Shown here: one piece after another, positions 46,093 through 59,300 of the stretch
Position numbering within the stretch: the first letter of the stretch is position 1
Layout: each line of letters starts with the position of its first letter
NCBI GenBank assembly: GCA_037974665.1
Contig: CM075765.1
Span: 20,318,648 to 20,382,647 of the forward strand
Direction: 5' to 3'
Length of the DNA: 64,000 bases
Source of the DNA: Ehretia macrophylla
Lineage: Eukaryota > Streptophyta > Magnoliopsida > Boraginales > Ehretiaceae
The notes under the pieces: generated by a model
The model's database searches: none
Told to the model about the DNA's origin: nothing
Seen by the model: only the letters and a program-made list of their open reading frames with translations
Position numbers and translations under genes: made by a program

Positions 46093-48954
46093 TGTGAAGC
46101 CCCACATGAAACCCCAAATGCATATCATATTTTTTAAAAATGTATTTACATCATTTTATGTGCATTTATATCGTTTTACATGCATTTGTGTCGTATAACG
46201 TGCATTTGTGTGATTTAGATATCATAGGAATTAAATAAACTACATTACATTACATTAGTGAACCAAACCAGTTAAACTACAACTAAATGGAAAACTAGTA
46301 AAAGTGCATCTAGTTGGAGGGCAATTTGGTCAATAGGGCCTTTAGATATTTCTTACTCAACATAAAACACACACAAAAATACTACAACACACAAAACACA
46401 CTCAAACACACACACCCTACACGACCAAGAGAGGAGAGAGGAAATGAGAGAAAGAAGAAGAAAAGAAGAAGAGCAAGTCCATTTCTAGGCCATTCCAAGC
46501 TACCTTCCACCATTTTCTTACATATTCAACATTGTTTTTGCATGAGAGCACTTGCACAAAGTGAGGGTTGTTTTTGAAAAAGGCTTTATAAAAGCATGTT
46601 TATGTGTGTATAAGTGTTAGATGATAATTTTATACAATTATCTAATGGAATAATGCTACTCTTGTTGTGTGCTTCAAGTATTGTTGCTATAAGGTATTGT
46701 AATAATGTTGAAAGAGTTCTTAGTGAAGTTGGGGTTTCTTTAGATGGGTTAAAAAGAAGATAAAATGTGTAAAAGAGTGTGGCAACTTGTGAGAGCGTTG
46801 TTGGTTGCAAAATAATGGGTTAGATTGACTCTAGATGTTACATTACTTAACTATAATGTTTATGCAAGTCATGTGTTTGTTGAAATGTCTAAACCAAAGT
46901 TACAAGGAACTATAGCTTTCTTAAGACCCTTGTTTGTATGTGAGTGTCATCACATGAGTCTAAAAGGTATTCGAGAATGTAATTTGATTTAAAGAAGCAA
47001 GTCATAACAAGGTAAGTAAGTTATCATAGTGAGAATCATGAATTAATGTAGTTAAAACTAGCTAAAACATTCAAGTGATCATTTGATCAGAGTTGCGTGA
47101 TGAATTGTGGTTTTGGCATGCTAAGTGGTAGTATTGAGGTGGTAATAAAGTGTAGCTTTGGTATATGCCCATGAATTGCTAGAAGCAAGAAAGAGTTGTT
47201 GAAGAGCAAAAAGTGTAAAAATTCCTATTTTTGTGCAACTCCCGATCGATCAGGATTGAGGTTCGATCGATCGGGCATGGTTCGTGCCAAACATGCCTTC
47301 TGCCTGATCGATAAGTTATATTTCCCAATCGATCGGACAAGGTGCCCGATCGATTAGCCACTTTGGCCGATCGATCAAACAGAACACTGATTTTGTTTTC
47401 ATGCCACCCGATCGATCAGGAATCTTCTCCGATCGATTAGGAAGTCTATTTTTCAAAATATTTGCTTGAGATAATTGGTTTTATGTGGTCGTATGATGCA
47501 TATCACTTGCCCAATGGTTTATATTATGGAAATGACTTACGGAGGCAGTACATACATCCCAAACTTGTCATTTCTAAAGGCACCTCGTATCAATGCTATG
47601 TAATTCGTTCTAAGTTTATATGCAAGATGATTATATGAATATTAATTATGCCATTGATTAATCATTTATTACCGATGTCTCGTTAACTCTTGTTTAGCTT
47701 GGTAATTGGAGGCAACCTCCTTAGTTGACCTCTATATGATTGTTTACATGTTTTATGAATCTACTTGGTCTTATTTGGATAAATGTTTGGCTATCGGAGA
47801 AATCCTACTTGATTGATCTCCTGTACATGTTTATATATGGTTTAGACCTAATTGAAATCTTGATATGCTTGCTTGCTATACGTGGTCGGGGCAACTTACC
47901 TTGTTGCTTCCCCTCTATGATATATTCATGTTATGTTTACAATGTTAACAACTACGGGCGCGATGCTTGTAACCACAATGATGGGTATGATAGCGTTCGT
48001 TTCTCCTGGGTAGCTTCGGGCTACCAGTCGGTCTCGACTACCATAGTTCTCGGTGGATATCTGGATATCACCTAATGTTAGGAGTTGGGGAAAAATGAAT
48101 GAAAACTGAATCAAAGTCGGCTATCTCCAGCAATTGCAAGGAAAATAGTATCATTTGGTATATGATAAATCTACCTTCACTGGGTCCCTTGAGATCCTAG
48201 AAGGGTAGAGTTATATGTTATTACTTGTTCATTATTTCTTGTACTTACTTGAAAATCATGCATGACATGACATGTTTTTTTTTTAAAAAAAGGGCTTTCA
48301 AATGTTAAAAACGCTTGCGAAAATCCCCGTTCCCCGTAGCCCTCATTGAGCTTTGGTGCTGGATAAGCTCATCCTCTTTCTTCCCCCTTTCAGGTACAGT
48401 TGAGCCTGCCGGTTGATGAAAGCTTCATTGATGTATTGACTAGGATTTTCTGCTTTTGTGCCTACATGCTCAATTGGAAGATATGTTTCATGTGTAATTA
48501 GAGCATTTTATGTATTTGATTAAGTTGCTATATTGTAATTTCTCTTGGGATACTGGTGGTATCTAAATGGTTAGAACTTCTTGGAGACTTGAATATAGTA
48601 GATGAAATTGTATTATATAATTTGTTGGATTGTGGATACGACTTTAGTTATTAGTGATGAAGTTTGTATAATATGAATATCGAATTGATGTAATTTTAAG
48701 CTGATGAAAATTCTCCTGAGACCCAGAAACTTGATCCTTGGTTAGTTATTATGTTTGAATAGGTGAATTCGAGGTATTGTGAATATTTCACGAATTGTTG
48801 TAATCCTTTAAGGCCGATAGTTGGCAGTGATTTCGAACTTTTATGAAATTTAAGGTGGATGTATATTTGTTAAGTGGTTAATTACAGGTTTTAGGCGATT
48901 CGAACGTCATGCTCCGGCCTTAACCTAGCGATGGGTTGGGTTCGGGGCGTGACA
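46093..48954 (+). mobile_element. Solo LTR, 2.86 kb, chromovirus type
   Basis: The sequence begins TGTGAAGCCCCACATG and ends TTCGGGGCGTGACA, the same terminal motif as the Tekay-like LTR. It is flanked by a perfect 5-bp duplication TTTAC at 46088-46092 and 48955-48959. No gag-pol is present, so it is a solo LTR left by LTR-LTR recombination. Inside is a cluster of CGATCGATCGG-type palindromes (47243-47440). Small ORFs within it (for example 46314-46577 and 47740-48075) show no domains. Confidence 0.85.
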
Positions 48955-49006
48955 TTTACAAACCAGTTCAGTTTGAACATATGTTCTAGGCTATGCCCTT
49001 GATACA

Positions 49007-50556
49007 TGATCGCATCGTTTTACGATAAAAAATAATAAGAAGGTTAAATGATTGAAAATATTGCTTACCTTGAATTATCTCTAGTTGTGGTGAGTAGAGA
49101 GTCGATCCACGAAGATTGGGTTATCAAATTAAGTTCAATCTTTAATTTAAATTAGTTTGACATTTTCCGTCACTGATAAATTTGATTAAGTCCAAAAGTC
49201 CAAAGGTATGGTAAATTAAACCCAAAAGTCCATGAAATGTCCAAAGATACGGTAGTAACAAGATCCAAATATGATTGAACAAAGGTACTAAATTGAAGAA
49301 TTACAACACTCAACAATAAAATGAAAATCCAAAGGGTTAATGATTCAGGGTAGTTATAGTTCGATATTTGCAAGTACAAAGTTATTGATTCAGATTAAAA
49401 GATAAGTCCTTCAGAAATAGGGCTACAAGCTCCAACTACTGAGATAAGTCTTTAGTTACGTAAGTGATAAAGTTTAATTGATTAACAAGACTGGATGTGT
49501 TGGTATAACCTAACGATATCTAATCTCACAATTAATCTTTCACTTATGTAACCTAGAGATATTGGTACAACCAGACTAGAGTCCATCCGAGGTAGTCTCG
49601 TATTGCCACTAGTTTACAAAACTTGGCGTTTATGTATTTTCAATTAACTATATCATAACTACAAGTATATGTATAATTAATTAAAGATTACATAGAAATA
49701 AAAAATACGAGACTTTAATAAATTTGAATCAAAATATATGTAAAAGAGTAACCTCACACGTACCACCCCGAATCTCGGGTCTAGTGTGCAATGATAAACT
49801 TTAAAATACAAGAAATCATGATGAAAACCGAAATAAAAGAATACTTATCGTGTCATACAGATTTCGGTATGTCGATGGCTCACTAGACCCTCCCCTCGAG
49901 ATTAAAAGTTTGCACACAACTAAGAAGAACAACTAAAACACTCAAAACTCACTCAAACACTCACAAGAGCAACAAAAAATAAGTTAAGAAGAAGATGGTA
50001 CGGTTTTCAACAATGAAAATCGTACTATATATAGACATGAATTCAGGAGGGCGCTCGAGCGCCAGTCAAGCGCGCTCGAGCACCCTTCTGCACTGAGAAT
50101 TTTTTATTTTTTATTTTTGTCTTTTTCCTTCAACGCGTTGTCGACATTTGTCCGCCATTTTGGAAAAGAGGCACTCGAGCGGGAAAAAGGGGTGCTAGAG
50201 CGCACTTCTGGCTGTAGTAGGTGAACTTTGACTCCGAACGTTGACTTTGACCATTTACCGTTGACCAAAAAGTTGACCAGGTCTATTTCAAAATTTTTCA
50301 GCGTCTTGAATTCTTTTCCGCACTCGGTTTGGCCAAATTCAATCTCGATTTGCTCGTTTTGAAGTTGTTCTACCATTCTTCACAAGTGCTGCGCTGAATG
50401 TTTTGTTCAGATGTTGGTTTTTGTGGCCATTTTTGTTATTTCTTCTTCAAAACCTAGATTGCACTAAAATTGTGTAAAATATACAATTAAGCTTGAAATA
50501 ATAATGCAATATAAATGATTTGATGGGTTAAAATTACTAAAAATGTGGATTTATCA
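49007..50556 (-). repeat. 3' LTR of the deletion derivative
   Basis: 1550 bp; on the plus strand it begins TGATCGCATCGTTTTACG and ends GGATTTATCA. It shares GCGCTCGAGCGCC-type palindromes (about 50050-50092) and TTGAC motifs (50227-50277) with the other family LTRs. Confidence 0.92.
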
Positions 50557-51814
50557 ACCTGCTCAAACCCATTATTTGCTTGTCCTCAAGTAAGGCATCA
50601 ATTATTCCATAGATTCAAAAATATTAAATCTAAGCAGTCAATGTATTCATACAGTTAAATTTTATAAAATACAAGATTAACAGTGAGTTTGTCTTCCAAA
50701 CAATTCCACCCCAATAATCGTTTTGTATCTAGAAGAATAGAAACCAACTTAATTACAAAAAATCATTTGAGTCCTTTTAAACACTTGTAACTCAATTAAG
50801 AGGTAAAAAAATTAATTACGCAAAATTTGTAAAATCGAAAATATTTTCTATGGATAGTCATGAAATGTTAAAACTCAACTACCTTCCAAATCATATAGTA
50901 CTCCCTTAGATTTTTTGTATTTCTTTTTTTTATAGAATAGATGACTCGAATGAAAGATGTTGGTTGATTCAATAACTTCATAGAAGTATTGCCTTTCTTT
51001 GGTTAAATTATATATGGTGAAAGAAAACTTGTCTGGCAAGATTTGTATTGATAGATTTTTCATAACAAAAATGCTCAAAAATCGTTAGAAGAAAGCATTT
51101 GTTATGGATTTCTTTTCTGCCTCTTTTTGTTGAATCAACACTTTTGATATTTGAATGACGTTGAGCATTTTTGTTTTTTTTTGTTTTTTTGTTTTTGTTT
51201 TTTTGTTTTTTGTTTTTTCAAGGGAGTATACTGACTTAGAATAATAAGTCAAATTTTAATAAAACATAATATCTCACATTGAAAACACTCCAAACTAACT
51301 CATTCTTTGATAATTAATCAAAAACCTCTAATTGAATCATGTGACGCTATTGAGATGTAATAATAGTTAACAAAGTTTTAAAAACATTCTAGATACAAAC
51401 TCAACTCTAGTGGCTAATCATTTTTTCATTCCAAATTCACAGTTAATTCAAATATTTTAGCAAAATCTAATCATATTTCAACAATCAACCACTCAAATTT
51501 AATTATTATGAATAAATGAAGTAAAAGATTTTTTTTTTTTTTTTTGCAATGGTATCTACTTTTTCTCCTCCTCAAATCCGATCCTTACATTGTCCTCAAT
51601 GAAAGAAAACTATGTAATGCAAAGTAAAAAGAAAGATACAACCTGATAAACAATCCAAACAATGTTCCTAAAAAACTTATGAAAGAAGAATTGTCAAACA
51701 AAATCTCAAAACCAACATTAGTTGTAAGTGTAAAATAAAAACTAAAATATTTCTAAAGAAAGATGAAATAAAAAACATAAACGGAATAAAATAAAATAAA
51801 TCACGCCATCCAAG

Positions 51815-52834
51815 TTACTGTGGTGATGGCTGTTGAGGACCTGCTCTTGAACCTCTCAACAAAGCAACTTATGCTCGTAAAACAGTAACATCATCTTTGA
51901 GTCCATCCAATCTTGCATTGATGTTAGTATTCATTGCCTGCATTTCTCTGTACATTTTTTTCATCAAAGACTCTTCAGGCTGAGTACTCGGTCGCTGTGA
52001 AGAAATGGCTCCCTGAGCAGATTGAGTGTAGGTCCGTGGGGCATTTAATGCTAGGGGCATTTTTTTAACAGCTCGCTCCAAATGTTAAAGACTCTTGGTG
52101 AATTCTGGTTCACCATACAGAAGAATAGGGAGAACCATGGTTGGCTCATCAAGTGAAAAAGGAAAATTTTACCTCTGAAGTAAAGAAACTGTCAATCGAG
52201 GAAAACGAAGGGTAGATGTAGCATCAAATCATCGCATGTGGTCTATAAGACTCATCGTATTTTCCCCAATGACAGCTCCAACATCGAAAAGTTCACCTAG
52301 ATAAATCCAATATAACACTTGTAAGAAAACTCACGTCATCTCTTGATCATGACCATATGGGCAAAGATTCTTTTTAATAATTATATCAGTTAACCACATA
52401 TCCCTCGGGAGAGAAGATCTCCTTATACCTATACCATGTTCAAGAACCGGGCCCCCACACAACTTAGTAACAATCTCAAAATCTACAGTTCTAGCAGTAA
52501 AGCCCTCATTTTCTGCATAAAACGTATCATGCCCACACAGTATAGACATAATATCAGCAATAATAAATGTAATCTCACAGCCATCAACTGTCGTATGAAA
52601 TGTACCATCATTATAAGAAAGATGCTCATAAAATCGTCGGATGAGACGAGAAAAATCAATAACATCATCAAAAGGTGGATGCAAGATGTAGTCAAGATAA
52701 TATCCCTCAAAATAATCAAATGCGCGTGCCCCACCTTCGAGTGCCCTCAAAACTTCTGAAAAATCAGTTTCAGCCTCAATTTGAGCATTATCAAGTCTTG
52801 TAGTCAATGACAACTTCTGTCTTTTTGGACTCAT
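51815..52834 (-). pseudogene. Athila third ORF in the deletion derivative
   Basis: The start codon is at 52834 (MSPKRQKLSL). The first 167 codons are open to 52331; the 70-codon frame 51869-52081 and a tail to a TAA at 51815-51817 cover the C-terminal part. The two copies in the window share the FYEHLSY, ILCGH and IEHGIG segments and the coiled-coil-like MYREMQAMNTNINARLDG end. Stops near 52331, 52200 and 51869 break it. It is the only sizeable coding region left in this element. Confidence 0.72.
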
Positions 52835-53095
52835 AGTCTAAAATAAAAAACTAAATTAGAAAAAACAGACAATATATTTTTTTATTTTTCAGAATTTATT
52901 TATACAAACTAGATAATACAACTCATTAAGGAACCACAAAATCACCCTCAACAACACATAACGATATCGAATTCCCATTCTCACAAAATCTCCACTATCT
53001 ACTCAATATGCAATTATAAACTATCCATGACAACTAAAATAGAGACATATATAAGGACGTATTGATATATACATAAATACATTAATATAAAAATT

Positions 53096-53185
53096 TTATT
53101 TTATGTTCCTCATCACATTTTCTATTTCTCTACCTTCAACTTGAGCCTGATTTTGGTTTTGATTTGGATTTTGATCAGCCATGAT
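53096..53185 (-). pseudogene. Gag N-terminal stub
   Basis: MADQNPNQNQNQAQ at 53181 and onward matches the Athila gag start at 42094. The reading ends at the deletion junction near 53085. A retained gag start next to the primer binding site suggests that the packaging region was kept. Confidence 0.75.
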
Positions 53186-53437
53186 TAGAAATTTCTCTGC
53201 TTTGTTTCTGGATTTAAAAGTTTTCTCAATTTCTGTATCAAAAACAAAGATGGGTGGCTTTAAAGATCTCTGATCATACATACAAAATTAAAACATGAAA
53301 AAGAAACAAAAATGAAATAAAGTCTATACAAAAAAACAAAATTGACTTAAATAAAAAATAAAAATAAAAACTAAAAACTAATATATATATATATATATAT
53401 ATAAATCAAAGACTTACCTTATTTGATGAACACCGAT

Positions 53438-53454
53438 CCCCGGCAACGGCGCCA
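53438..53454 (-). other. Primer binding site, perfect tRNA-Asp type
   Basis: Plus strand CCCCGGCAACGGCGCCA, identical to the 3' end of plant tRNA-Asp including the CCA. The derivative could therefore still be primed for reverse transcription. Confidence 0.92.
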
Positions 53455-53459
53455 AATTT

Positions 53460-55017
53460 TGATTGCATCGTTTTACGACAAAAAATAGTAAGAAGATTAA
53501 ATGATTGAAAATATTGCTTACCTTGAATTACCTCTAGCTGTGGTGAGTAGAGGGTCGATCCACGGAGATTGGGTTATCAAATTAAGTTCAATCTTTAATT
53601 TAGATTTGTTTGACTATCTCCCATCACGAATAAGTTTGATTAAGTCCAAAAATCCAAAGGTATGGTAAATTAAGTCCAAAAGTCCAAGAAATGTCCAAAG
53701 ATACGGTAGTAACAAGATCCAAATATGAATTGAACAAATGTACTAAATTGAAGAATTACAACACTCAACAATAAAATGAAAATTCAAAGGGTTAATGATT
53801 CAGGGTGGTTATAGCTCGGTATATGCAAGTACAAAGTTATTGATTCAGATTAAAAGATAAGTCCTTCAGAAATAGGGCTATAAGCTCCTACTACTAAGAT
53901 GAACCTTTAGTTACGTAAGTGATAAGTTTAATTGATTAACAAGACTGGATGTGTTGGTACAATCTAACGATATCCAATCTCACAATTAATCTTTCACTTA
54001 TATAACTTGGAGATGTCGATACAACCAGACTAAAGTCCATCCGAGGTAGTCTCGTATTGCCACTAGTTTGCAAAACTGAGCGTTTATGTATTTTCAATTA
54101 ACTATATCATAACTACAAGTATACGTATAATTAATCAAAGATTACTTAGAAATAAAAAATACGAGACTTTAATAAATTTGAATCAAAACATATGTACAAG
54201 AGTAACGTCACACGTACCACCCCGAATCTCGGGTCTAGTGTGCCATGATAAATTTTAAAATACAAGAAATCATGACGAAAACCTAAATAAAAGAATACTT
54301 ATCGTGTCGTATAGATTTTGGTAGATCGGTATGATTTCGGTATGTTGATGGCTCACTAGACCCTCCCCTCGGGATTAAAAGTTTGTACACAACTAAGAAT
54401 AACAACTAAAACACTCAAAACTCACAAGAGTAACAGAAAATAAGCTAAGAATAAGATGGTACGGTTTTCAACAATGAAAACCGTGCAATTTATAGACATG
54501 AATTCAGGAGGGCGCTCGAGCGCCAGTCAGGCGCGCTCGAGTGCCGTTCTGCACCAAGAATTTTATATTATTTTTTTTTGTCCTTTTCTTTCAACGCGTA
54601 GTCAACATTTGTCCGCCATTTTGGAAAAGAGGCGTTCGAGCGGGAAAAAGGGGCGCTCGAGCGCACTTCTGGCTGTAGTAAGTGAACTTTGAGTCCGAAC
54701 GTTGGCTTTGACCTTTGACCGTTGACCAAAAAGTTGACCAGGTCTATTTCAAAGTTTTTCAACATCCTGAATTCGTTTCCGTACTCGGTTTGGCAAAATT
54801 CAATCTCGATTTTCTCGTTTGAAAGTTGCTTTACCATTCTTCACCAGTGCTGCGCTGAATGTTTTGTTCAAATGTTGGTTTTTGTGGCCATTTTTGCAAT
54901 TTCTTATTCAAAACATATATTGCACTAAAATTGTGTAAAATATACAATTAAGCTTGAAATAATAATGCAATATAAATGATTTAATGGGTTAAAATTACTA
55001 AAAATGTGGATTTATCA
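53460..55017 (-). repeat. 5' LTR of the deletion derivative
   Basis: 1558 bp, complete to ..GGATTTATCA at 55017. It includes GCGCTCGAGCGCC near 54512 and a shorter TTGAC cluster at 54706-54737. Confidence 0.92.
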
Positions 55018-55022
55018 ATACA

Positions 55023-56098
55023 GTATAAAGAGCTTTTAATGTTTTAGAATATTAACTTTGTGAAAATTGTTTCTTTTGCTATTCTTTTTGCCATTTTTTT
55101 TTTCTGTTCTAGATGTGGAAAATCAGAATTGCGAAAGTAGTTTATAATGAATGAGCTTAATTTTTTTTTAAAAAAATCCGTGGGTAAATGAATGAGCTTA
55201 AATTTACGAATCTAAAAATGAATTTCGGATTTCAAGAATCACCAATTCAATGAAGTATCAAAACCCAAAAGGAATATATCTATGAAATTATTAAGGGATT
55301 TGTTTAATGATCTAAATTTTATTTTTATATAGAATCATTCAAACATTTGCATTAGTAATAAGACTACATCAACTCCAAATAAATTTTGCAATCCAAATAA
55401 GTCTACACAATTGGGCCCTTCACAACCTAGCTAATGCTTGCAGAAAAATATATGAATGAGCTTGAAGTACAATATAGAGTCATGTGATGGACTACTGAAG
55501 CGCATAGAGAAGCCCATGGGCCTCTCAACACTTGCACGAGATTTGGCATATAACTACTGGGCTCAGTCAAGAATTTTCAATATCATACATCCATATTTGG
55601 AGGGACTTGGACTACAAACATCGACTTGCAGGATGGGTGAGTGAAGTGCGTAGATCAAATATTGCAAGAATGAATTGAGAAATTTAATATTAAAAGGTTA
55701 AGATTTAAATAAGAAGATTGATTAAAAAAAAAAGAGAATTAAGACAGTTAGACTTTTTTTTTTTTAATGATACTACATATATATATATATATATAAATTT
55801 TTTTTTTTAAAAAAAAAAACCCTTAGAGGGTTGGAGCCCCCGCTTAAGAGATCGGGCTGGACGGTTAACCACCTAGACCCGGCCCACTTGGCATGTTGAA
55901 TCTTTAGCAACCTCTACTTGTTGTACATCTGTTGCTTATTTTGCATCAACAAAACGATAAAACAAGAAACCAAAGAAAATATCAAAAACATTTCGATATC
56001 TTCTAAGCGCTCAACACTTTTCACTTACAAAAACAAAATCACACAAACATTTTTCGTAGAATAAATCTTTTTTTGAGAATTGTTAAAAATTAGCAAAT
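55023..56098. other. Upstream region of the plastid envelope protein gene
   Basis: About 55825-55895, read on the minus strand, shows GGTCTAGGTGGTTAACC and GGGGCTCCAACCC, resembling A and B boxes of a tRNA-derived SINE, beside an A/T-rich end and an AT microsatellite (about 55770-55793). I see no other gene; the 62-codon frame at 55456-55644 has no known domain. The promoter of the downstream gene should lie within the last few hundred bases. Confidence 0.4.
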
Positions 56099-56314
56099 AT
56101 GAGTGTCATCGCAAATTCATTCGTCCCACTGAAAAGCTCTCAGCCATACTTCTTATCTGGTAATATTTCATTTATATCACTATTGTCCATTTTTCTTTTT
56201 GCATTTTTTTATTTATATCATAAAATTAGCTCTAAAAATTTTGATTTTTTCCTGCATAATTATATGATTCTCATCATCAAATGATTATAGCTCTCTACAC
56301 ACACACACACACAC

Positions 56315-56356
<42 letters not shown>

Positions 56357-59300
56357 CTTTTTACATTTTGCTATGAGTGTTTTGTTAATAATTTGTTCAT
56401 TCCTTGAATTTAATTACGAGTTAAATTTAAAATTGGCTTCATCAATGGTGTGTTTGATCAAGTTGAGAGCTGGGTCTTTAGTGTGTGTGTGTGTTTTTCT
56501 TGAAATGTGAGACTGTAAAATTAGTTTTATAGCTAATTAGCAGAGTTGATTGGGCTGATTTTGTGGGGTTTTGATTAGTTTCTTTTTCTTGATACTTCTA
56601 AATTTGTTTTTCATGTTTTTCGCTGAAATGTACAATCGTTATTGCAAAGTGTACAACACTCTGAAGCAGCAGTTCCAATGGAAGCATCTAAAACAGCTTC
56701 ATTAGAGATATTGTGAAAGAGCAAAATCAGCAGCTTCAGCTAGTTTACTTGCTTATCTGGCTTACGTTGTAAAATTTCTGGAACGGTGTCATGTAGATCA
56801 GTCTGTTTACAATTAAGTCATGCTTGTATTGTAATAGCCCTTATTTGTTTTATTTGCACTCGCAATATAGATTAGATTCTGACGAAATATATATATATAT
56901 ATATATATAGCTTAGACTGAACTGCAAGTGAAATGCGGAAGAGTGTAGCACGTAGATGAAGTTGCTACTGTTTAACACAATTTCTAAGAAACCATTACTT
57001 TGAGGTTGACTCTGCTTTTTCTGTTTTCAAATGTATGCTAGGCGCTTCTTTAATGCAAGCGAACGATAACATGGTTCTAATCCCTTCATTCCAGAGAAAA
57101 GCAAAACCTTTGAAGTGCAGGAGGTCACTGGTAGTGCAAGCCAGGTATAATCATGTGTCGCCATTGTTTCAGTCTTTAGTCTTCATGCTCTCTGGGTCAC
57201 TGTACTGCTTTGTTTTACTTTGCTTTATTATGTCAATACTGATGTCAAAATGTCCTCTACAAAACATTTTGATGTTTGAAACGTCACTCTCACAAGTTGT
57301 GGGTCCCACCTGCACGCGCCACAAATGAATTGTGGGGCTCATGGAACGTTTTGTAGCCAAACCCGTCCTCCCATGTAGAGCATCTCTCTCTTTATGTGTG
57401 TGTGTGTGTGCATATTGGTTCAAAACCATCTCGCTCCTTTCACTAGCTGAATATTTCTGTACGCCTTTGTTGTCTGCATGTACAGACTGATTCTTCTGTC
57501 AAACAGAACAGTTTGAAATCTCTCCTCGTGCTAACTATGAACTAAATATGGTGCAGATGTACTTCTTAAGTAGGGCTGTACTTGCACACACAGAAAGATA
57601 TTGGATATTCTCTACCATGTTCACTGAATTTGTCTACTATATCTCCTAACAGCCATGTTTTAAGTTTAACAGTTTTTCTTCTACAACTCAAATAAATCAG
57701 TTAAATAAAAGTATCTCCTACATTTGATCCTTGTTCCAATTACAATGTATAATTGTGTTAGTAGGTGTCTCGCTGTGTCTTTGGTCTGTGAACTTCATTT
57801 AGTATGGTGTTGCTACATTATTTCATTTTTACAAGCCTTAATTGTTTGTCAAGTTATATCACGTTTCTCATGCGTGCACAGCGGCGATGGTGGAAGAGCA
57901 AGTAGTGCCAGTATATTTGTTGGTGGCTTTGTTCTGGGAGGACTAGTTGTTGGAGCATTAGGTTGCATATATGCACCCCAGGTACACATCAACAACCTAT
58001 TTACTATATTCAATAAGTTGTATTTTATCTCAAAGCATTGGCATTTTATTGGTTGATTGGGGAGCATTTTGCATTTTATTTGATCATATAAGACTCGAGT
58101 AGAACAACTGTCTGTTTTCGGGTTTTGAAAAGTTTAAGATAATATGTCTAGACGAGACAGTTATAATCTATTGGGTCTTTCCGCATACTATTATGCTGTT
58201 TCTATATCCTCGTTATCTACTGCTGAAGGGGTGATAGCTTTTCCCTTATTATATACATGCTGTGTTTCTTCTGCTGCTTTTGATGGATGTTTGTGACAGT
58301 AGTTTTGATAGATTAAACATTTCGGCATATGGCAATCTCTTGTAGATAAGCAAGGCACTGGCTGGGGCTGACAGAAAAGATTTGATGAGGAAGCTTCCAA
58401 AATTCATATATGATGAAGAGAAAGCTTTGGAGGTTAGACCTTGCTTCTAAACCCTATCTAAATACTTTGTGGAAGACATCCTTTACCCGTAGCTCATCCG
58501 TGCACCCTCAACTCCTACTGCGGTTAACTTGCTATTCAGTAAAGCAGTTTACTGATCTATAAGAAAAATAGGGCTATGCAAGCTGTGCATTTGTTAATAT
58601 GATTCTATGCAGCACTTCATCTAGTGCCATATCTTACTGTAACCTCACACTTTTGAGGCCCATGTTAGTTTGGCCTGTGACTCATCATTTTGATGGGCTA
58701 TATTGAGTACCTTGAGAAGATTAAAAAAAGAAGTAAACACGAAAATGATTGCATTTTCTGGAACTAGTTGTTTCTAAATCCTCTAAAATGAATTTGTTTC
58801 TTCTCAATTTTACTTATCTTGGGCAAGGTATTTCAAAAAATCGTCATCTGAGTTCCAACTCACCTAACATCCTATAACAGTTGATAAAATCTACCACAAA
58901 GCACAACTCTTCTACCCTCACAGTTCTTGAAATAGTCCTTGAAACTTCCAATTAAGATATTGGTAGTTCTATTTGACAATTTCACCTTTACCATATACTA
59001 TATAGTGTGGAAATCAAAGTGCTCCTCTCTTTTAGATCACCTCTTTTTTTCCCATTTCTAAGTTGGTCTTAATATGACATAAGGTTGGGGTCTCCATATG
59101 AAAATCTCGTCCATGTTAAAGGCAAGAGAAGCTTTCTCGTGACCCTGACTATAGTAATGCTATCTTCTTTCTTTGTTATGAAGATTTCATGCATTAAACC
59201 AAGTGGCAGTATGGACTTTGATGATGGTTTGTTGAAGTGGATATAACTAAGTGGGGAGACCTAGGATGTAGACAGTTTAATCACTTTCTTCTTTCCTTTC

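Larger units (their letters stand above)
49007..55017 (-). mobile_element. Athila-type deletion derivative, 6.0 kb, lacking gag-pol
   Basis: Two LTRs (49007-50556 and 53460-55017) are flanked by a perfect 5-bp duplication ATACA (49002-49006 and 55018-55022). The primer binding site at 53438-53454 is a perfect tRNA-Asp type. The 2.9-kb interior corresponds to the third ORF and 3' region of the 14-kb element, then jumps at about 53085 to the first 60 or so codons of gag. So about 8 kb, all of pol and most of gag, is missing. The intact duplication shows it inserted as a unit. LTR divergence is roughly 7 percent over the first 115 bp compared. Confidence 0.9.

Noticed and set aside
46314-46577. 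Lys/Arg-rich ORF as a gene
   Set aside because: It lies within a solo LTR and derives from a GA-rich stretch with no domain.
55825-55895. A tRNA gene on the minus strand
   Set aside because: A- and B-box-like words are present, but I cannot fold a cloverleaf with acceptor stem and anticodon. At most it is a SINE head.
57724-58056. 110-codon ORF as a single exon
   Set aside because: Only its middle part (57882-57981) is coding; the flanks are intron, as shown by the AG acceptor and GT donor and by phase.
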